A stretch of 64,000 nt of DNA, from assembly GCA_016169945.1 (NCBI GenBank), contig JADLSH010000316.1:1364001-1428000 (forward strand). Direction: 5' to 3'. The position numbers and the translations under genes were made by a program. The notes beneath the pieces were generated by a model, which saw only the letters and a list, made by a program, of their open reading frames with translations, did no database searches and was not told where the DNA came from. Of the stretch, positions 1 to 10,927 are shown in pieces (the stretch's first letter is position 1; each line of letters starts with the position of its first letter). The DNA is from Trachythela sp. YZ-2020 (taxonomy: Eukaryota > Cnidaria > Anthozoa > Malacalcyonacea > Clavulariidae).

Positions 1-1852
1 GAAAGTGTCCCTGGTTAGCTGTCTATGATAATTTCTTACTCTTATGATACAAAGCATCCATTACTTTACTCATACTATGAATAATCTCCAAGCTATTCTC
101 GTACGTTTTATCCACAGGGGAATGATCAAAGATGATCAAAACGCCAAGCACCTTGGTCAAGAATTCCTGTAAAGAAATTTCATGTTTTTTTACTCGTTGA
201 CTAAGAAATAAATGAGGGGCTAAGGTACACCGCTGAGTTAAGAATGGCTAATTCATACAGTATTAGTACATAAAGTTGAATGTCATTTGAAGCTATGCAA
301 AACCCATGTTAGGAGAGTTGGTTTTCTTCTGTTCTCTCTCACAATTGACGCAATTAATGAATGAAGGTCAGCTCCGGCTTAAAGCTCGATGAACAATTGT
401 TCCGTACCGGGGTACAGCGTGTAAGGTTTTCGTAAAAAGGTCTGGAGAATTGAATTGATGAGACGGAGAGTCTGTGCCAAAGGCGTTAGGGGTAAACTTC
501 CCGGAACTTTTCGAATTTTTGAAACCAATGCTAAATGCCATTGCCAGCCATTTACAGATACTGCACAACTAAGTCAAATGCATTTTAACGTATACTTTTT
601 AAGATGAATGTATACATGTACTTGTAAATAACAACTGATAGAATTTGGTATGACAGTCATCCTTGAACATTTTAACACAAAATGGGTATCAAAGACGTAT
701 TAGGGAATCTAAAATAATTTCTGGGTCTATTTGAATACGATGGGGACACGACGAATTTACAACAAAACCCACTCAACGACTGGCGAAATTTGCCGTTTGG
801 CAGAAGTCGTTACAGCCTAAATCTGAAACACTGAGATTTGCGGCAACGCGACAGTTACATAGCAAGCAGGACCTGAAATTAACGGTAATCGTGTAAATAG
901 CGTCAGCAGACAGGTCATTTTTACGATCTGTTTGCTGCTCATGTTGAGCGGACGTCGTGAAGCTAAATCTTTCTATTGGGTAGGTGCGGTCACAGTCGCG
1001 CATTCAGCCCTCATAATTCGCCTCGTTCTGACATAATGAGACTGCACTCGTAAAAATAACTTCCACTTGTGGTTGGTTAAGAGAACATCGTTTGACTCAC
1101 TCACCATGTAGTTTCTTATCTAAAATCATTTGGGATAACTTTTTTTCAACGATATTCTAAAATGGAAAAAATCAAGAAGATCATATAATATCATTCTTAC
1201 GAAAACAAAATATTTCCAAACTACATTAAAGGTGCTGTAATACAAGCAACAAAATTGCTGCTTGAAACAAAAGCTGATTTCAGCGCATGTTAATTAAAAA
1301 TGTTTACACATAAGTTGTAAAACATTACTCCACCTTAATATATTGTCGAATATTTACCTTATCCAATTTAATGAGATGGGAAACATGATCAACCTGCAAA
1401 AAATCCATAAGTAAAAATGAACGCAGTTTAAACCAGGCTTCGGTCTTGCATGCATATAGTTTCTGTACCAATGCTTTCTTCTCAAAGATTTAATTAAACT
1501 TAAATGGCATCTTTACTTGATGGACAGCGAGCATGGTAATTAGAAACTGAGCTGTACTTTTTTAGAAAATTAACTGTTTTAACTTGTAATATAAGATAAT
1601 TTAACAGAATAACAGAACACAGTTAACAGAATTTTGTAAACTATGATAGAAACCGGTGGGTAGCAAATTTCTTTACTCCCTACTACAATAACTCCATTCA
1701 CTATTTTCTATATTCTCCGAGTCTCCGACGCCATCCCATCATGGAATTAACATTAAAAGTGAGACAAGCATACGATAGCATACAAGTTTTTGCTGTCAGT
1801 GATACAGACTTGTCACAATTCGGTTATCTATTGAATATTGGTCATCGAACAG
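1..1852. other. No recognised gene
   Basis: AT-rich stretch with short open frames only. Two minus-strand frames (368-568 and 773-1003) are slightly less AT-rich than their surroundings, but neither shows a domain, a convincing splice pattern or a family resemblance. Unannotated host intergenic or intronic DNA is the simplest reading. Confidence 0.5.
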
Positions 1853-2161
1853 ATACAGCTATTTCCATTAAGGTTGTCACAGGCAATAGTCAAATGTACA
1901 ATATGAGCGCTAAATGAATGATGGGAATAATCGTAGTTTTAAATAAGTTTAACACATCAATAGCCTCGTGGGAATACAAATGGCTACTGAGATACTATAT
2001 TTGTATTCCCGCGAGGCTACTGAGATACTGTATTTGTATTCCCACGAGAATACTGATGTGTTAAACTTATTTAAAACTATGATTATTTCCATCATTCTTT
2101 TAGCGCTTATATTGTACATTTGACTATTGTCTACGACAACCTTAATTGAAATAGCTGTATA
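1853..2161. repeat. Long foldback inverted repeat (MITE-like)
   Basis: The left arm starts ATACAGCTATTTCC and the right arm ends with its complement. The arms are about 130 bp and pair almost throughout, around a short centre holding near-repeats of a GAGGCTACTGAGATACT unit. There is no coding potential. It is probably a non-autonomous foldback element; no target duplication was established. Confidence 0.75.
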
Positions 2162-2418
2162 CTATATATAGACGTGTCACAATAGTTCCCCAACCATTTT
2201 CCCCTACAAATCGTAATTACTTAATAACAGGTGATGAGGCAACCTCGTTCGCAGGGTCTTTTGTTGAGAGAAGCGAGGGCTGGAAGAAGACCCTGGAAAA
2301 GGCTGGACTAACATGGCCGTTGATTGGCTAAAGAATTTAATTTAATTACGTTGTTAGAGACGTTTCAATTGGTTAATATTTTGAGAACGCGGGAAAGCAA
2401 ACGGAATAATATTAAAGT
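2162..2418. other. Interspersed-repeat-like flank
   Basis: No gene. It contains a short dyad (CAGGGTCTT ... AAGACCCTG, about 2257-2295). The last bases before position 2419 read AATAATATTAAAG, resembling the intergenic motif of the viral element to the right of Harbinger-1. The left border of that element could therefore lie here, but no terminal repeat was found. Confidence 0.3.
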
Positions 2419-2520
2419 ATGCCGAACAGCCGAAGGAGCGAGCAGTTTATTAGACTTGATGGAATGAAGATAAACGATGTCCACAGCGACGACCAATCAG
2501 ATGTCGATATTCTTGAAATA
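2419..2520 (+). pseudogene. Short ORF cut by Harbinger-1, possibly viral
   Basis: An ATG-initiated frame runs 34 codons up to the left end of Harbinger-1 at 2521. After the element, at 7227, the same frame would continue only about 10 codons to a stop, so the uninterrupted ORF would be small, charged and convergent with the viral ATPase. The AT-rich leader resembles leaders of the viral element. No domain is recognised. It may equally be chance. Confidence 0.25.
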
Positions 2521-2678
2521 GTGAGGTTTAGATTTGACGACGAGTACGAGTTTGAGTACGAGTTACGTCATCATCGCGCGTTTTGGCGGGAAAACCTCTG
2601 AAACTTGTTTTTGCCTGCTCGTTTACGACGAGATTTCTTCAGAAACTCGTACTATCGAGAACGACTTTTTAAAAGAAA

Positions 2679-3448
2679 ATGGCTGAGGAAATAAACATAC
2701 AAAAGGAACATAAAGAGCTTTTTATTTGGAAAAAAGAACACGAACAGTACTTCGTCAGGGAGCTTCTTATCGTAGAACCTTATATGCACAAGCCAAAGTC
2801 TACCGAGAGAGGCCACGCTTGGAAGTTGCTAGTGGAAAACTTGAGCAAGCTGGAGAATCCAAAGTTTCGCATTACAGTGAGGTCTGTAAGAGATCGATTC
2901 AAGAAGATTTTGAGCAAATACAAAAAACTCGAGAGCGAGGAGATCAGAGCAACGGGGATAGCAGGTGCAGACTTCGACGAAGTTTACCAAGGGATGATTG
3001 ACATTTTCGAGCGAATGGACGAAGCGAAAATAATTTGGGAAAATGAAAGTAAACTGGAAAAGGAAGAGCAGAACCTAGAAAAATCAAAAGCAGAGGATAT
3101 GAGGAAAAAAGCAACCGAAAGTCTGAGTGAAACTAGAAAGAGGAGGAAGGGGAAGAAACGATCAAGCCGAAGCGAAAGAGAAAAGCCACTGAAGCATTTA
3201 GTCTTTGCCAGGAAGGTCTGAAAATGAAGAAAGAAAACTTTGAAAAAGAAATGGACATAAGAGAAGCAGAACTTGAAGAAAAAAAATTGGCTCGTCAGTC
3301 CCAGGTACAGTTGGTTGAATCTCAACAAGACTTTTTTGCCAATATGCAGCTACAACAGCAGCAGTTCATGTCCCAAATGCAACAGCAAAATTTGCAGATG
3401 CTGACTGCTATGAAAGATGTATTTGATAGCTCCTCAAATAAGTCTTGA
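2679..3448 (+). CDS. Harbinger-1 Myb/SANT-like DNA-binding protein (frameshifted)
   Basis: The first frame (2679-3221, 180 aa) has a trihelical Myb/SANT-like module with spaced aromatics in roughly residues 10-85 (FIWKKEHEQYF, HAWKLLVENL, SVRDRFKKIL), then a Lys/Glu-rich helix. The second frame (3224-3448) gives a coiled-coil, Gln-rich tail (LQQQQFMSQMQQQ) and opens 3 nt after the first stop. The tail frame is also open upstream to about 3138, so one indel between about 3138 and 3220 probably split a single protein. In Harbinger elements the Myb-like partner binds subterminal DNA and recruits the nuclease. Two separate proteins cannot be excluded. Confidence 0.65.
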
Positions 3449-3744
3449 TATAGTTAATCCAAGTTTCCAGATACTGTATGTTCTAATCTTCAAACAATTT
3501 TTATTACACCTAAGGACCTTACTTACATTAAGGACCTTTAATATGGCAGAATTTTTTGTTAATAGCCAACCATATAATATTAATTATGTTAAATTTTGTA
3601 TAAAAGTTGTGCATCTGTATTGAGTTTTATGTTGATAATTTAAAGTTGTGTTCTTGATTTACAGAAGATTAACATTTACCAACTAGAGTGCATGTACGAG
3701 ATACTATAGTGCATTAATTTTACATGCCATCAAATATTTTACAC

Positions 3745-4260
3745 CTTGACCAACTGACCAACCAACTGACCGACCAACTAACTGACCGACCAACTGACTG
3801 GCCAACCGACCATGACTGATCAACTGTCTGACTGACTAAGAGGTTGACTGACTGACTTACCAACAGACCAACCAACTGACTGACCAACTGACTGGCCAAA
3901 TTCAATAAGATATCTAAAAACGTTCTTGTGACTATAGGGTACCGAGACTGATCAACTGTCTGACTGACTGACTAACTGATTGACTGACTTACCAACAGAC
4001 CAACCAATGACTTACCAACAGACCAACCAACCAACCGACTGACTGACCAACTGACTGGCCGACCAACAGAGTGATTGACTAACTGATTGACAGACTCACC
4101 AACTGCCTGACTTACCAACAGTCCAACTGACCAAGTGACTGATCAACAGACTGAATGACTCAATTGACTGACTGACCGACTTACCAACAGACCGACCTAC
4201 CAACTGACTGACAGAGTGACTGTCTGTCTGAGTGACTGACTGTCTGTCCATTTTATGTAG
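3745..4260. repeat. Imperfect GACT/GACCAACT simple array
   Basis: Roughly 500 bp of tetranucleotide-based repeats (GACTGACTGACCAACT and variants), interrupted near 3900-3945 by unique sequence. Open frames across it on the minus strand (Ser-Val-Gly-Gln repeats) are by-products of the repeat. It lies inside Harbinger-1, between its two genes. Confidence 0.85.
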
Positions 4261-4443
4261 TTGTCTGTCTGATTCCTTGAGATAGGTGCACCTAAATTTG
4301 TCCACAACTCATGTGTATAGAATACTATCAACTCTCACAGAAAGTTGCCATCTCAATGTTACTAATTTAAATAATGTTAATCTGATTTACTCTTTGATCC
4401 TTTCCTGAATATAGTAACAGGTGATAAAGATGAAACAGTACAA

Positions 4444-4582
4444 GGGCCGGTTGTATAAAAAAAGTAGCTAAAGTTAACTAAGGTTAGTGCGAAAGTTAAC
4501 CACTATTTAGTTTAGACTTAACTACGATTTAACTACAAAACTGGTAGTTAAAAAGTGGTTAAGAGTTTTATACAACCTGCCC
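4444..4582. mobile_element. MITE with GGGCCGGTTGTATAAA termini
   Basis: 139 bp. Left terminus GGGCCGGTTGTATAAAA, right terminus its near complement (TTTTATACAACCTGCCC). Subterminal DNA is rich in GTTAACTA units. Flanking trinucleotides are CAA and TAG, each one base from CAG. The termini match the larger element at 44108-44898 and, for the first 11 bases, Harbinger-2 at 59455, so this is probably a non-autonomous Harbinger relative nested in Harbinger-1. Confidence 0.75.
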
Positions 4583-4760
4583 TAGGACCCTTACTTTAAT
4601 AGAAAAGACAGTTATCGGAGTGACTAAATTGTTCACTGTGTGTATTGACCTTGTGTTTGGTGGCAAATACATGTAATGGAAATATTTAGCATTATTTGCT
4701 TGCTTCCTTAAGTTTCAATACATTTCAAGTTGACCACTATGTTTAACACCATATAAACAG

Positions 4761-4845
4761 TCAATTTAGGTCTGAAACAATTTAGGTCTGAAACAATTTA
4801 GGTCTGAAATTTAGGTCTGAAACAGTCAAACAGACCTAAATTTTG
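4761..4845. repeat. 17-bp tandem repeat AATTTAGGTCTGAAAC
   Basis: About four head-to-tail copies of CAATTTAGGTCTGAAA, followed by one inverted copy (CAGACCTAAATT), giving a small hairpin-prone patch. Noncoding, inside Harbinger-1. Confidence 0.85.
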
Positions 4846-5298
4846 CCTGAAAAAATCTAAATGTTAAGAAACGATACCTAGGTGTAAAATATTTGATGTA
4901 CGTCAATCACACAGACAACTACATAAAATGCGAAATACTTGAAACGCACATCAATGAGGCCAACATAGTCATTACAGCATACCATAATACTGATATGCAA
5001 ATCTTACATTTTCTTCGGACACTACAATAAGCACAATAAAACAACTTTATTATATGGCAAGTGCTTGTTTTGGTGAATCTAGTAATCTGATTGGTCGCTG
5101 ACGAGGCAGGATTTTCCCGTATTGCCCATGGGCAATGGTTAACCATCATCTGCTGCACGATGGTGCTCAGCAAAACACACCTATTAAGCGAAACCTGAAA
5201 TCGGTCCGACAAATCACAACGGTACCTTACATTGCCTAGCCAATCAAATTTCATGTAACATAATTTTTAAGTTGTTATTAGCATTTTACATCATATTT

Positions 5299-5426
5299 AT
5301 GAGGGGCTGATTACATGCACAATTTACAGCCCGGGCAAAAATTTCAGCATGGATTAGCCATAGCACTTCAGCAGCCTGGCTGAAATTTCATCCCGGGCTG
5401 GAAATCGTCCATGTAATCCGTCCCTG
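5299..5426. mobile_element. Hairpin MITE inside Harbinger-1
   Basis: Outer arms AGGGGCTGATTACATG and CATGTAATCCGTCCCT are near-complements. Inner arms around CAGCCCGGG and CCCGGGCTG pair as well. The whole 128 bp can fold into one hairpin. No coding sequence. Confidence 0.6.
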
Positions 5427-5453
5427 ATAAAGACTAATAAAGGTGTACTGGGT

Positions 5454-7075
5454 CTATTCCTCAACACCATCAAGCTGAAAATACTCCTCAAAACCTGGTG
5501 GGTTTAAATTAAAATAGACACTGGTATTCGAGCCATATAAACATGAAATTGCATTCCGTAAAAGAGCACAGGTGATGTACATTGTTCCCACTTGTTGCAA
5601 TCCAATTTTTTGTTTTTTCTTGAAATCGACAAATACAAAGTATCCTGCAATCTCACCAAAGATCCACTCAACTGAGACTCGGACTTTACTCATGGCTTGG
5701 TTGAATGCCTTTTCATTGTCTGTCAAATCAATATGTTTGTATGGTGATTGTAAATGCATCCGCTGTGGATATGCAGAATCGCCATAAATACAAAGTGGCT
5801 CTCCATCTTCACTGTTGCAATGTGTTTGTAGGTTGTTCAAAAGATCAGATCGTCGCAGTATGCCAGCATCATGAGACTTGCCCTCTGTAATAACAGCAAT
5901 AATAACAACACTTTAAGGCACTGACATCAAATTATCTGCTTAATGGGGCACACCACAAAAGCTCATTTGCATATTGTTCTCACCGCACAGACCTACATTA
6001 AGCCATTAAGCCATTAACTAAGTATCCTCCAGAAGTTTCAGAGTCTAGTTACGCTTTTGAAGACAAGGAGAGTTTTTCGCCTGATGTTGCCCATATCGAA
6101 TATTTCTATATTTGACCAATATGCAAATGAGCTTTTGTGGTTTACCACCTTAACTAAAAAGCTACAATACGCCCAAACTACATCCTAATTTTACCCTGCT
6201 AAGGCGAGTATTTGAATAAAAGGCTCTGAAAAAAATAAATAAAGTTAGAGTTTCTGACTTAGAAAATGTCAAAACAATGCAAAATTTGGGCAGTGAATGT
6301 TTACATGTGAGGACATACCACATGCGCAGAAGCAGCAGAACAGACTTGACCACATCGATTTCCAGTGATACTTTTATTAATATAAAAAAGAAATTCTAAC
6401 AACTTACTTACCTACTGGCCCATAGAGGTTGGCTATGAGTCCATTTGCTGCCACCACAGATTGGTACTTCAAAGCATGAACCCTCTTATGTCCATTGTAG
6501 ACTGTCTTCTGATTTTGCTCTGGTCTGCAGATGGGCCTTACTGTACCATCAACAAAGCCCCAGCAATTTCCCAGTGCATGACTTTTCTCATAAACAGCGT
6601 TGGCATATTCTTGCAATTTGTTTGCTCGCAGCCACTCTTGGTCGAATGATGTTAGGAGGTAGGCGTGAGAGTCGGCAACAAATCTCATTACCTTATTACA
6701 AATAAGGCAAAGTTCAGGTTTTGACCTGCCGAATCTTGGTATGAGGTCACTATACCGACAAGGATACGCAGAACGCTTCAGCAAGATACACAATCCTTCC
6801 AGTGCACTCGCTTTTGTACCATTTTCACATATTATTTCATCTGGAATTTGAAGAACTCGAACGAGTCGTGGTATGTCCGTCTTCGAAACTCGAAATTCCG
6901 ATAAACATTCGTCTTCCAACATTGATTCAAGCGAAAATCGATCATACTTCCAATAAGGAAATACAGGCGCTGTTTCTTCGCATTCTTTTACAAGCATATA
7001 AAATAAATCTTCATCTATTAGGTCTTCCAAATACAAAAATACTGAGGCATCCAGTGCATTTATAATATCCGCCAT
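5454..7075 (-). CDS. Harbinger-1 DDE nuclease (two exons)
   Basis: Exon 1 is 7075-6412 and exon 2 is 5884-5454. The intron runs GTAAGT ... TTACAG and the frame is kept across it (664 + 431 nt, 364 aa). Catalytic acidic residues of the DDE_Tnp_4 fold are visible: Asp in GFVDGT late in exon 1, Asp in GKSHDAG at the start of exon 2, Glu in VSVEWIFGE. No stop or frameshift was found, so the reading frame looks complete. The intron contains a separate MITE. The product would cut and join transposon ends in the nucleus together with the Myb-like partner encoded at 2679. Family length (about 350 aa) fits. Confidence 0.85.
5945..6150. mobile_element. MITE in the nuclease intron
   Basis: Inverted arms of at least 24 perfect bases (CCACAAAAGCTCATTTGCAT... 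at 5953 and its complement ending near 6141) enclose about 140 bp. It sits wholly within the intron of the Harbinger-1 nuclease, so the coding frame is untouched. Confidence 0.7.
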
Positions 7076-7253
7076 TTTGTTTGTACTTCACGCACTCGTC
7101 TCTGCACTCGTCTCATAAAAAACATCTAAACAAAGCTTGTGCTGTCAGTACGAGTTCAAGTTGGCTCCAGTCCACTTCTGCAAACTCGTGCTCGTCGTCG
7201 TACGCGTCGTCAAATCTAAACCTCACTAATAAAAACTCATCGACCGTCTATAA

Positions 7254-7281
7254 AATAATATTATTAAAAAATAATATTATT
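7254..7281. promoter_or_regulatory. Two AATAATATTATT palindromes 3' of the ATPase
   Basis: Perfect 12-bp palindromes at 7254-7265 and 7270-7281, the second followed by AAAAGTTTTTAT. The same unit recurs at other gene borders of the viral element (7919, 9145, 16546, 17805, 17824, 18502, 18518, 18880 and beyond). The role is unknown; promoter, 3'-end or replication signal are all possible. Confidence 0.55.
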
Positions 7282-7356
7282 AAAAGTTTTTATATCTTCA
7301 GTTCATAACCAAATGGGTGGGATAGACTAATATCTAAATAACAATACTTTATATTT

Positions 7357-7900
7357 TTAATTGAGTGACTTAACAATCTGATCAATCTCGTTCTTCCCAA
7401 CACCGTACAGATACTCATCGATGATTACATTCATATCACCTCGGTTGGGTGTAAAAAATGTGATGAGCCTTGTTACGTTGCATTTTGACGAAACGCAAGC
7501 GCAATACTTTTTAGTTGTTGCGTCAGGACGATAACACTCAGCTTTCTATGCCTTGCGGAGAACCCTAGTTTGACGAGATTAGATGTCTGACCTTTTACAT
7601 CTTTGGAGGACGCACAATCATCGAGCATGATGAGACTAAATGTCCCTTCAAAAATACTAGCCACAAGATCCAAAGTTTCGTTCACCCTATCCTGACTTAT
7701 TGGTAACGTAATAATGTTTGTATCGTGTATGTGTCTCCACCTGTGACAAGTTTCATTCCATTCAAACGTTGGACAGATGATAATGACAAAGGCAAACTTT
7801 TTAACAAACTCTTCTTCCAACATTCTCAGCAACAAGTTTGTTTTTCTCCACACGCAGACTTCCCATTAATAATAATATTACATGCCTCCATTATTTATTT
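7357..7900 (-). pseudogene. A32/FtsK-like genome-packaging ATPase (broken)
   Basis: The central frame (7853-7473) shows a Walker B segment (SLIMLDDCASS) and a downstream LSVIVLTQQ strand typical of viral packaging ATPases of the A32/FtsK-HerA group. The P-loop is split: its Gly-Lys-Ser part lies just upstream in a different frame from the Lys-Thr-Asn-Leu part. A second frameshift directly after 7473 moves the C-terminal 35 residues to another frame, ending at 7357. In Polinton-like viruses this enzyme drives DNA into the capsid. This copy cannot encode a functional motor. Confidence 0.7.
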
Positions 7901-7939
7901 TAATAATATTCTTTGTATAATAATATTATTTTATCCCAA

Positions 7940-9108
7940 CTAATACTCCACACTTTTTACATTTTTATCCTGAATATTTATAAGTCCATCTGCGACTATG
8001 AAAACATGACAGTTTAGATCTCCAACGTGCGCCTTTTTATTAATCTTCAACATAATACCACTTTGCCTGTTCACAATCCTCCGACCAGATCCAAACACAT
8101 TCTCCTTATCAACACTTCGCAGGTCAACGCACAGACAAAACTTGTCTTTGAAGAACTCCGCAGGGGTTATTTTCTTCAATGGCGTCTTATCTCCTCTCTG
8201 CCTCGTTGAACAACCTTACCTTTGGGATGCCCTGAGAGTATACCTGATTGGATGTTCCTTCCACCGTGACATCCACACTTTCAATGTTTGGATACACATA
8301 CTCCTCGCTGTCTGATCTCTTAGGTTTTGTGAAGAGATACACGATGGCAGACACTCTTTTTCTTGGAGGGTTGATCGTATGCGTGATGATGGTCTCTGCA
8401 GGTTTCCACACCTCGTTCTTCCAACATGTGACGTGGTTGTACATGAGTCCCTTTCCCATTGAATAAATTTCATCAGAGTTTTTAACCAACTCATCACTCT
8501 TTACACTCTCGTACTCTATCTCCACATTGTCCAGCTTCCAACACCGAGAGTTTCTTCGTCCTGTGCGGTGATGACATCTTCGTTGGATCCCATCCTCAGA
8601 GTATACTGAAGGTTGTTGTTCATGTTGTACGGAGCCAAACTCCCATGATCCTTCAAAATTTTATCTATCGGTATCTGCACTTCGTTGCCATACACTTCGT
8701 ACATAAGATCGTCTGACACCTTTGCATCGTCCCCCACCTTTGCGCCAGTGTCATCTCCGCTAGCAAGCTTTCGAAAATGTTCGCTAGCACGCCCTCGCAG
8801 GATGTGCATATTATTCTCCCCAGGCTTCCAACAATCTTTGTACAGCTCGTAGATACTTTCCGCCGAGTTGTCATACACGGTCTCCCCACCGAGTGGTTTG
8901 GTACCAGAGACCGTTAGTTTCCTTTCAGTGAGAGACTCCCAGGTACGAGTGCAGACTTTGCATTTAGTCTTGGGACCTCCAACACGTAGTCACTCCCAGG
9001 TGTGATTATGTTTGGGTTGGAGGTAATGGAGTGTCTGAACCTCTCTCCTTCTAGTAAGGGATTTACGGGTTGAAACTGTTGAAACTCTGGTAGCAACTTA
9101 TCACTCAT
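7940..9108 (-). pseudogene. Candidate double-jelly-roll major capsid protein (broken)
   Basis: Four consecutive minus-strand blocks read as one protein of roughly 380 aa: 9108-8914, about 8913-8516, 8525-8187 and 8179-7940, separated by frameshifts. The N-terminus (NIITPGSDYVLEVPRL) and beta-rich composition, together with its place beside ATPase and penton-like genes, suggest the hexon/major capsid of a Polinton-type virus. The assignment rests on context and general look, not on a motif proof; another structural protein is possible. Confidence 0.45.
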
Positions 9109-9144
9109 GTGTTTTATTATAGGGTAGGAAATATAAAAACTTTT

Positions 9145-9156
9145 AATAATATTATT
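9145..9156. promoter_or_regulatory. AATAATATTATT palindrome between capsid and coiled-coil genes
   Basis: Single 12-bp palindrome preceded by AAAAACTTTT, the mirror image of the AAAAGTTTTT that follows other copies. It lies between the capsid start (9108) and the stop of the next upstream gene (9157). Confidence 0.5.
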
Positions 9157-10201
9157 TTATAATAATGGTGGTTGGTTTTTTATCTTCTCTTTGACCCACT
9201 TACCAAAATTGCTGACAGCCATTGCTCCCCCCACGACTGCACTTCATCCCGCAATTATCAAAGATGTGATGAGCCCCGCGATACCAGGACCAACGGAAGA
9301 AAGACTTAGAAAGTTCTCCTTCAGATACTTTTTGATTTTCTCCAACCTACTGATGTCCTCCTCCTGCTCCTCCCTTACTTCCTCCAACTCCCTTTGCCTT
9401 TCCACCTTATCGACAGCCTCCTCCAATGCTATCCTACGTTTTGTTAGTTCGAAAATCTCACCATCCTCTAGTTCGTCACCATCCAATCTTCCCTCCGCAT
9501 CGTTCAGTCTGGATTGAAAGTCTTTTTTTTTGTATCTCCAACGTGTCGTGATCCCCTATCCTACTTCTTGGATCTATACTACTTTTTGGAGTTACAACAC
9601 CTCTCATCACCCTGTTCTCCTCATTCGTAAGCCCAGGTGCATCCTCGTACTCCTCCCTAATACTTTGCAACCATGGAAGGCTTTCCACCATCTCTTCCCG
9701 TTCCTTACTTTCCAACACTACGGTGTTCAACAACTCCTGAAACTGTCTGTTTGCACGCGAGTTTGGTGCTGACGTGTTGTACTCCAACTCACCGTTTCTC
9801 CAACTGATCACGGTCCTCCTATTTTGTGATAGATCTGAGTTATTGAGACGCTCCTTAAATTGTATATTCCCAGTTTTTGAGATGTCCATTCGATGTATGA
9901 GCTCCATAGCATGTTCGACGTGAGGATCTATTCTGACACCGTCAAAGTTGTCCTGCACAAACCTACCTAATCTTCTCCATCCTTCACTAAGATTTGCTAA
10001 GACTGCGGGACTTTTTGTAGGAAGGGTGAAACTAGTCTCTCCCTCCAAAAGTCCACGGTTCTCTATCATTGTTTGAACATAAACAAACTTTGGGTTGTCG
10101 GAACCAATTTCTGGATCTTGTTCCATTTGACGATAGGTATCCATTGCCTCATCATTATCCATAATGTCAAACTCTGGATATTTACCACCAGACTCTTCCA
10201 T
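9157..10201 (-). pseudogene. Viral coiled-coil/membrane protein of unknown function
   Basis: The N-terminal 220-residue frame (10201 to about 9520) is acidic and helical. A run of A (about 9523-9531 on the coding strand) marks a frameshift into the block 9486-9244, which has a long charged coiled coil (RQRELEEVREEQEEDISRLE) and a hydrophobic C-terminal segment (GPGIAGLITSLIIAG). An in-frame TGA then interrupts it, and about 30 further residues follow to 9157. Position between integrase and capsid suggests a virion or assembly protein. No family recognised. Confidence 0.5.
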
Positions 10202-10277
10202 CGGTATCTCCTCACCTTCTATTTATTTATTACAAAATAATAGAATTGTACAAATATATATTTAAAAAAATATATAT

Positions 10278-10813
10278 TTATTTATTTACAACTGATAATT
10301 CTTGTTCATAAAATCTACCAATTATTTTCTCACCATCCAATGCTTTTATTATTTCCATTATTGGGTTTCCGTACGAGATACTTTCTATCTTGAACACCTC
10401 TTTTGTAAAGTTTGACTCGTACCCTTTTGCAAACACATTCTTATACCTTGGCAATCTAACGTGATCACCAACCTTGTATCTAGGTTTTGGTAATGGTTCT
10501 TGCAATCTTCCACCAAATAATTTAACCAAACTTCGTAGTCGTTGGAACTATTCACCTCATTTGGTTTCATACCAATGGAAGTATGTTTTGTGTTGTTATA
10601 TCCCGAGACCAAGTCCTTTAAAATATCCACCCACTTGTTGGACCCTCTGCTGTGAAATAACTTCCACATACGTGTTTTTAAAGTCCTATTAAACCTCTCC
10701 ACAATGGCAGCCTTCTTCTTAGTTTTTGATGAGAAGTACTTAATGTCATGATCTGTTAGTAACTTCTTTACGGAGAAATTATGAAACTCCAGTCCATCAT
10801 CAAACTGTACCAC
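10278..10813 (-). pseudogene. Retroviral-type (Polinton) integrase, C-terminal half
   Basis: The catalytic-core end is visible: VQFDDGLEF (second Asp of the DDE triad) and, 34 residues later, Glu in VERFNRTLK, followed by YNNTKHTSIGMKPNEV, the usual rve family tail. A frameshift near 10520 shifts to a block ending 10278 with KVGDHVRLPRYK and an SH3/chromo-like tail. The N-terminal zinc finger and first catalytic Asp are absent; only about 115 nt separate this from the next gene upstream. It would have inserted the element with a short target duplication, but this copy is incomplete. Confidence 0.75.
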
Positions 10814-10840
10814 CTCCGGATACCTATAAAAATATATATT

Positions 10841-10860
10841 TCAGTAAAAAAAAGACTTAT
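10841..10860 (-). terminator. ATAAGTC-T8-ACTGA motif 3' of the penton-like gene
   Basis: On the coding (minus) strand the 20 nt read ATAAGTC, eight T, ACTGA. A near-identical copy (with one extra G) is at 19241-19261 on the plus strand, 14 nt after a small viral gene. A shorter TAAGTC-T7 form overlaps the stop of the second BRO gene at 20312. The position just 3' of genes suggests a transcription-end signal. Confidence 0.4.
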
Positions 10861-10927
10861 AAATTATCACCAACCAAAGGTACCCAACTTGGATACCCTT
10901 TGAATATCATGAAGACTGACGATGCTT

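Larger units (their letters stand above)
2521..7226. mobile_element. PIF/Harbinger DNA transposon (Harbinger-1)
   Basis: About 4.7 kb bounded by inverted termini. Left starts GTGAGGTTTAGATTTGACG and the right end is its complement, with 28 of 30 bases matching. Flanks are ATA and TAA, so a 3-bp TWA-type target duplication is only imperfectly visible. It carries the usual two-gene set: a Myb/SANT-like DNA-binding protein (+ strand, 2679) and a DDE nuclease (- strand, 7075-5454, two exons). A GACT-type simple array and three MITE-like insertions lie inside. The right edge abuts the viral element, suggesting insertion into or at its end. Confidence 0.8.

Noticed and set aside
368..1003. Two minus-strand frames (66 and 76 codons) as host exons
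   Set aside because: No domain, no convincing splice sites on both sides and no family resemblance; kept as unannotated.
3720..4305. Ser/Val/Gln-rich proteins on the minus strand, or a CRISPR-like array
   Set aside because: Both follow from the imperfect GACT tetranucleotide array; there is no repeat-spacer structure.
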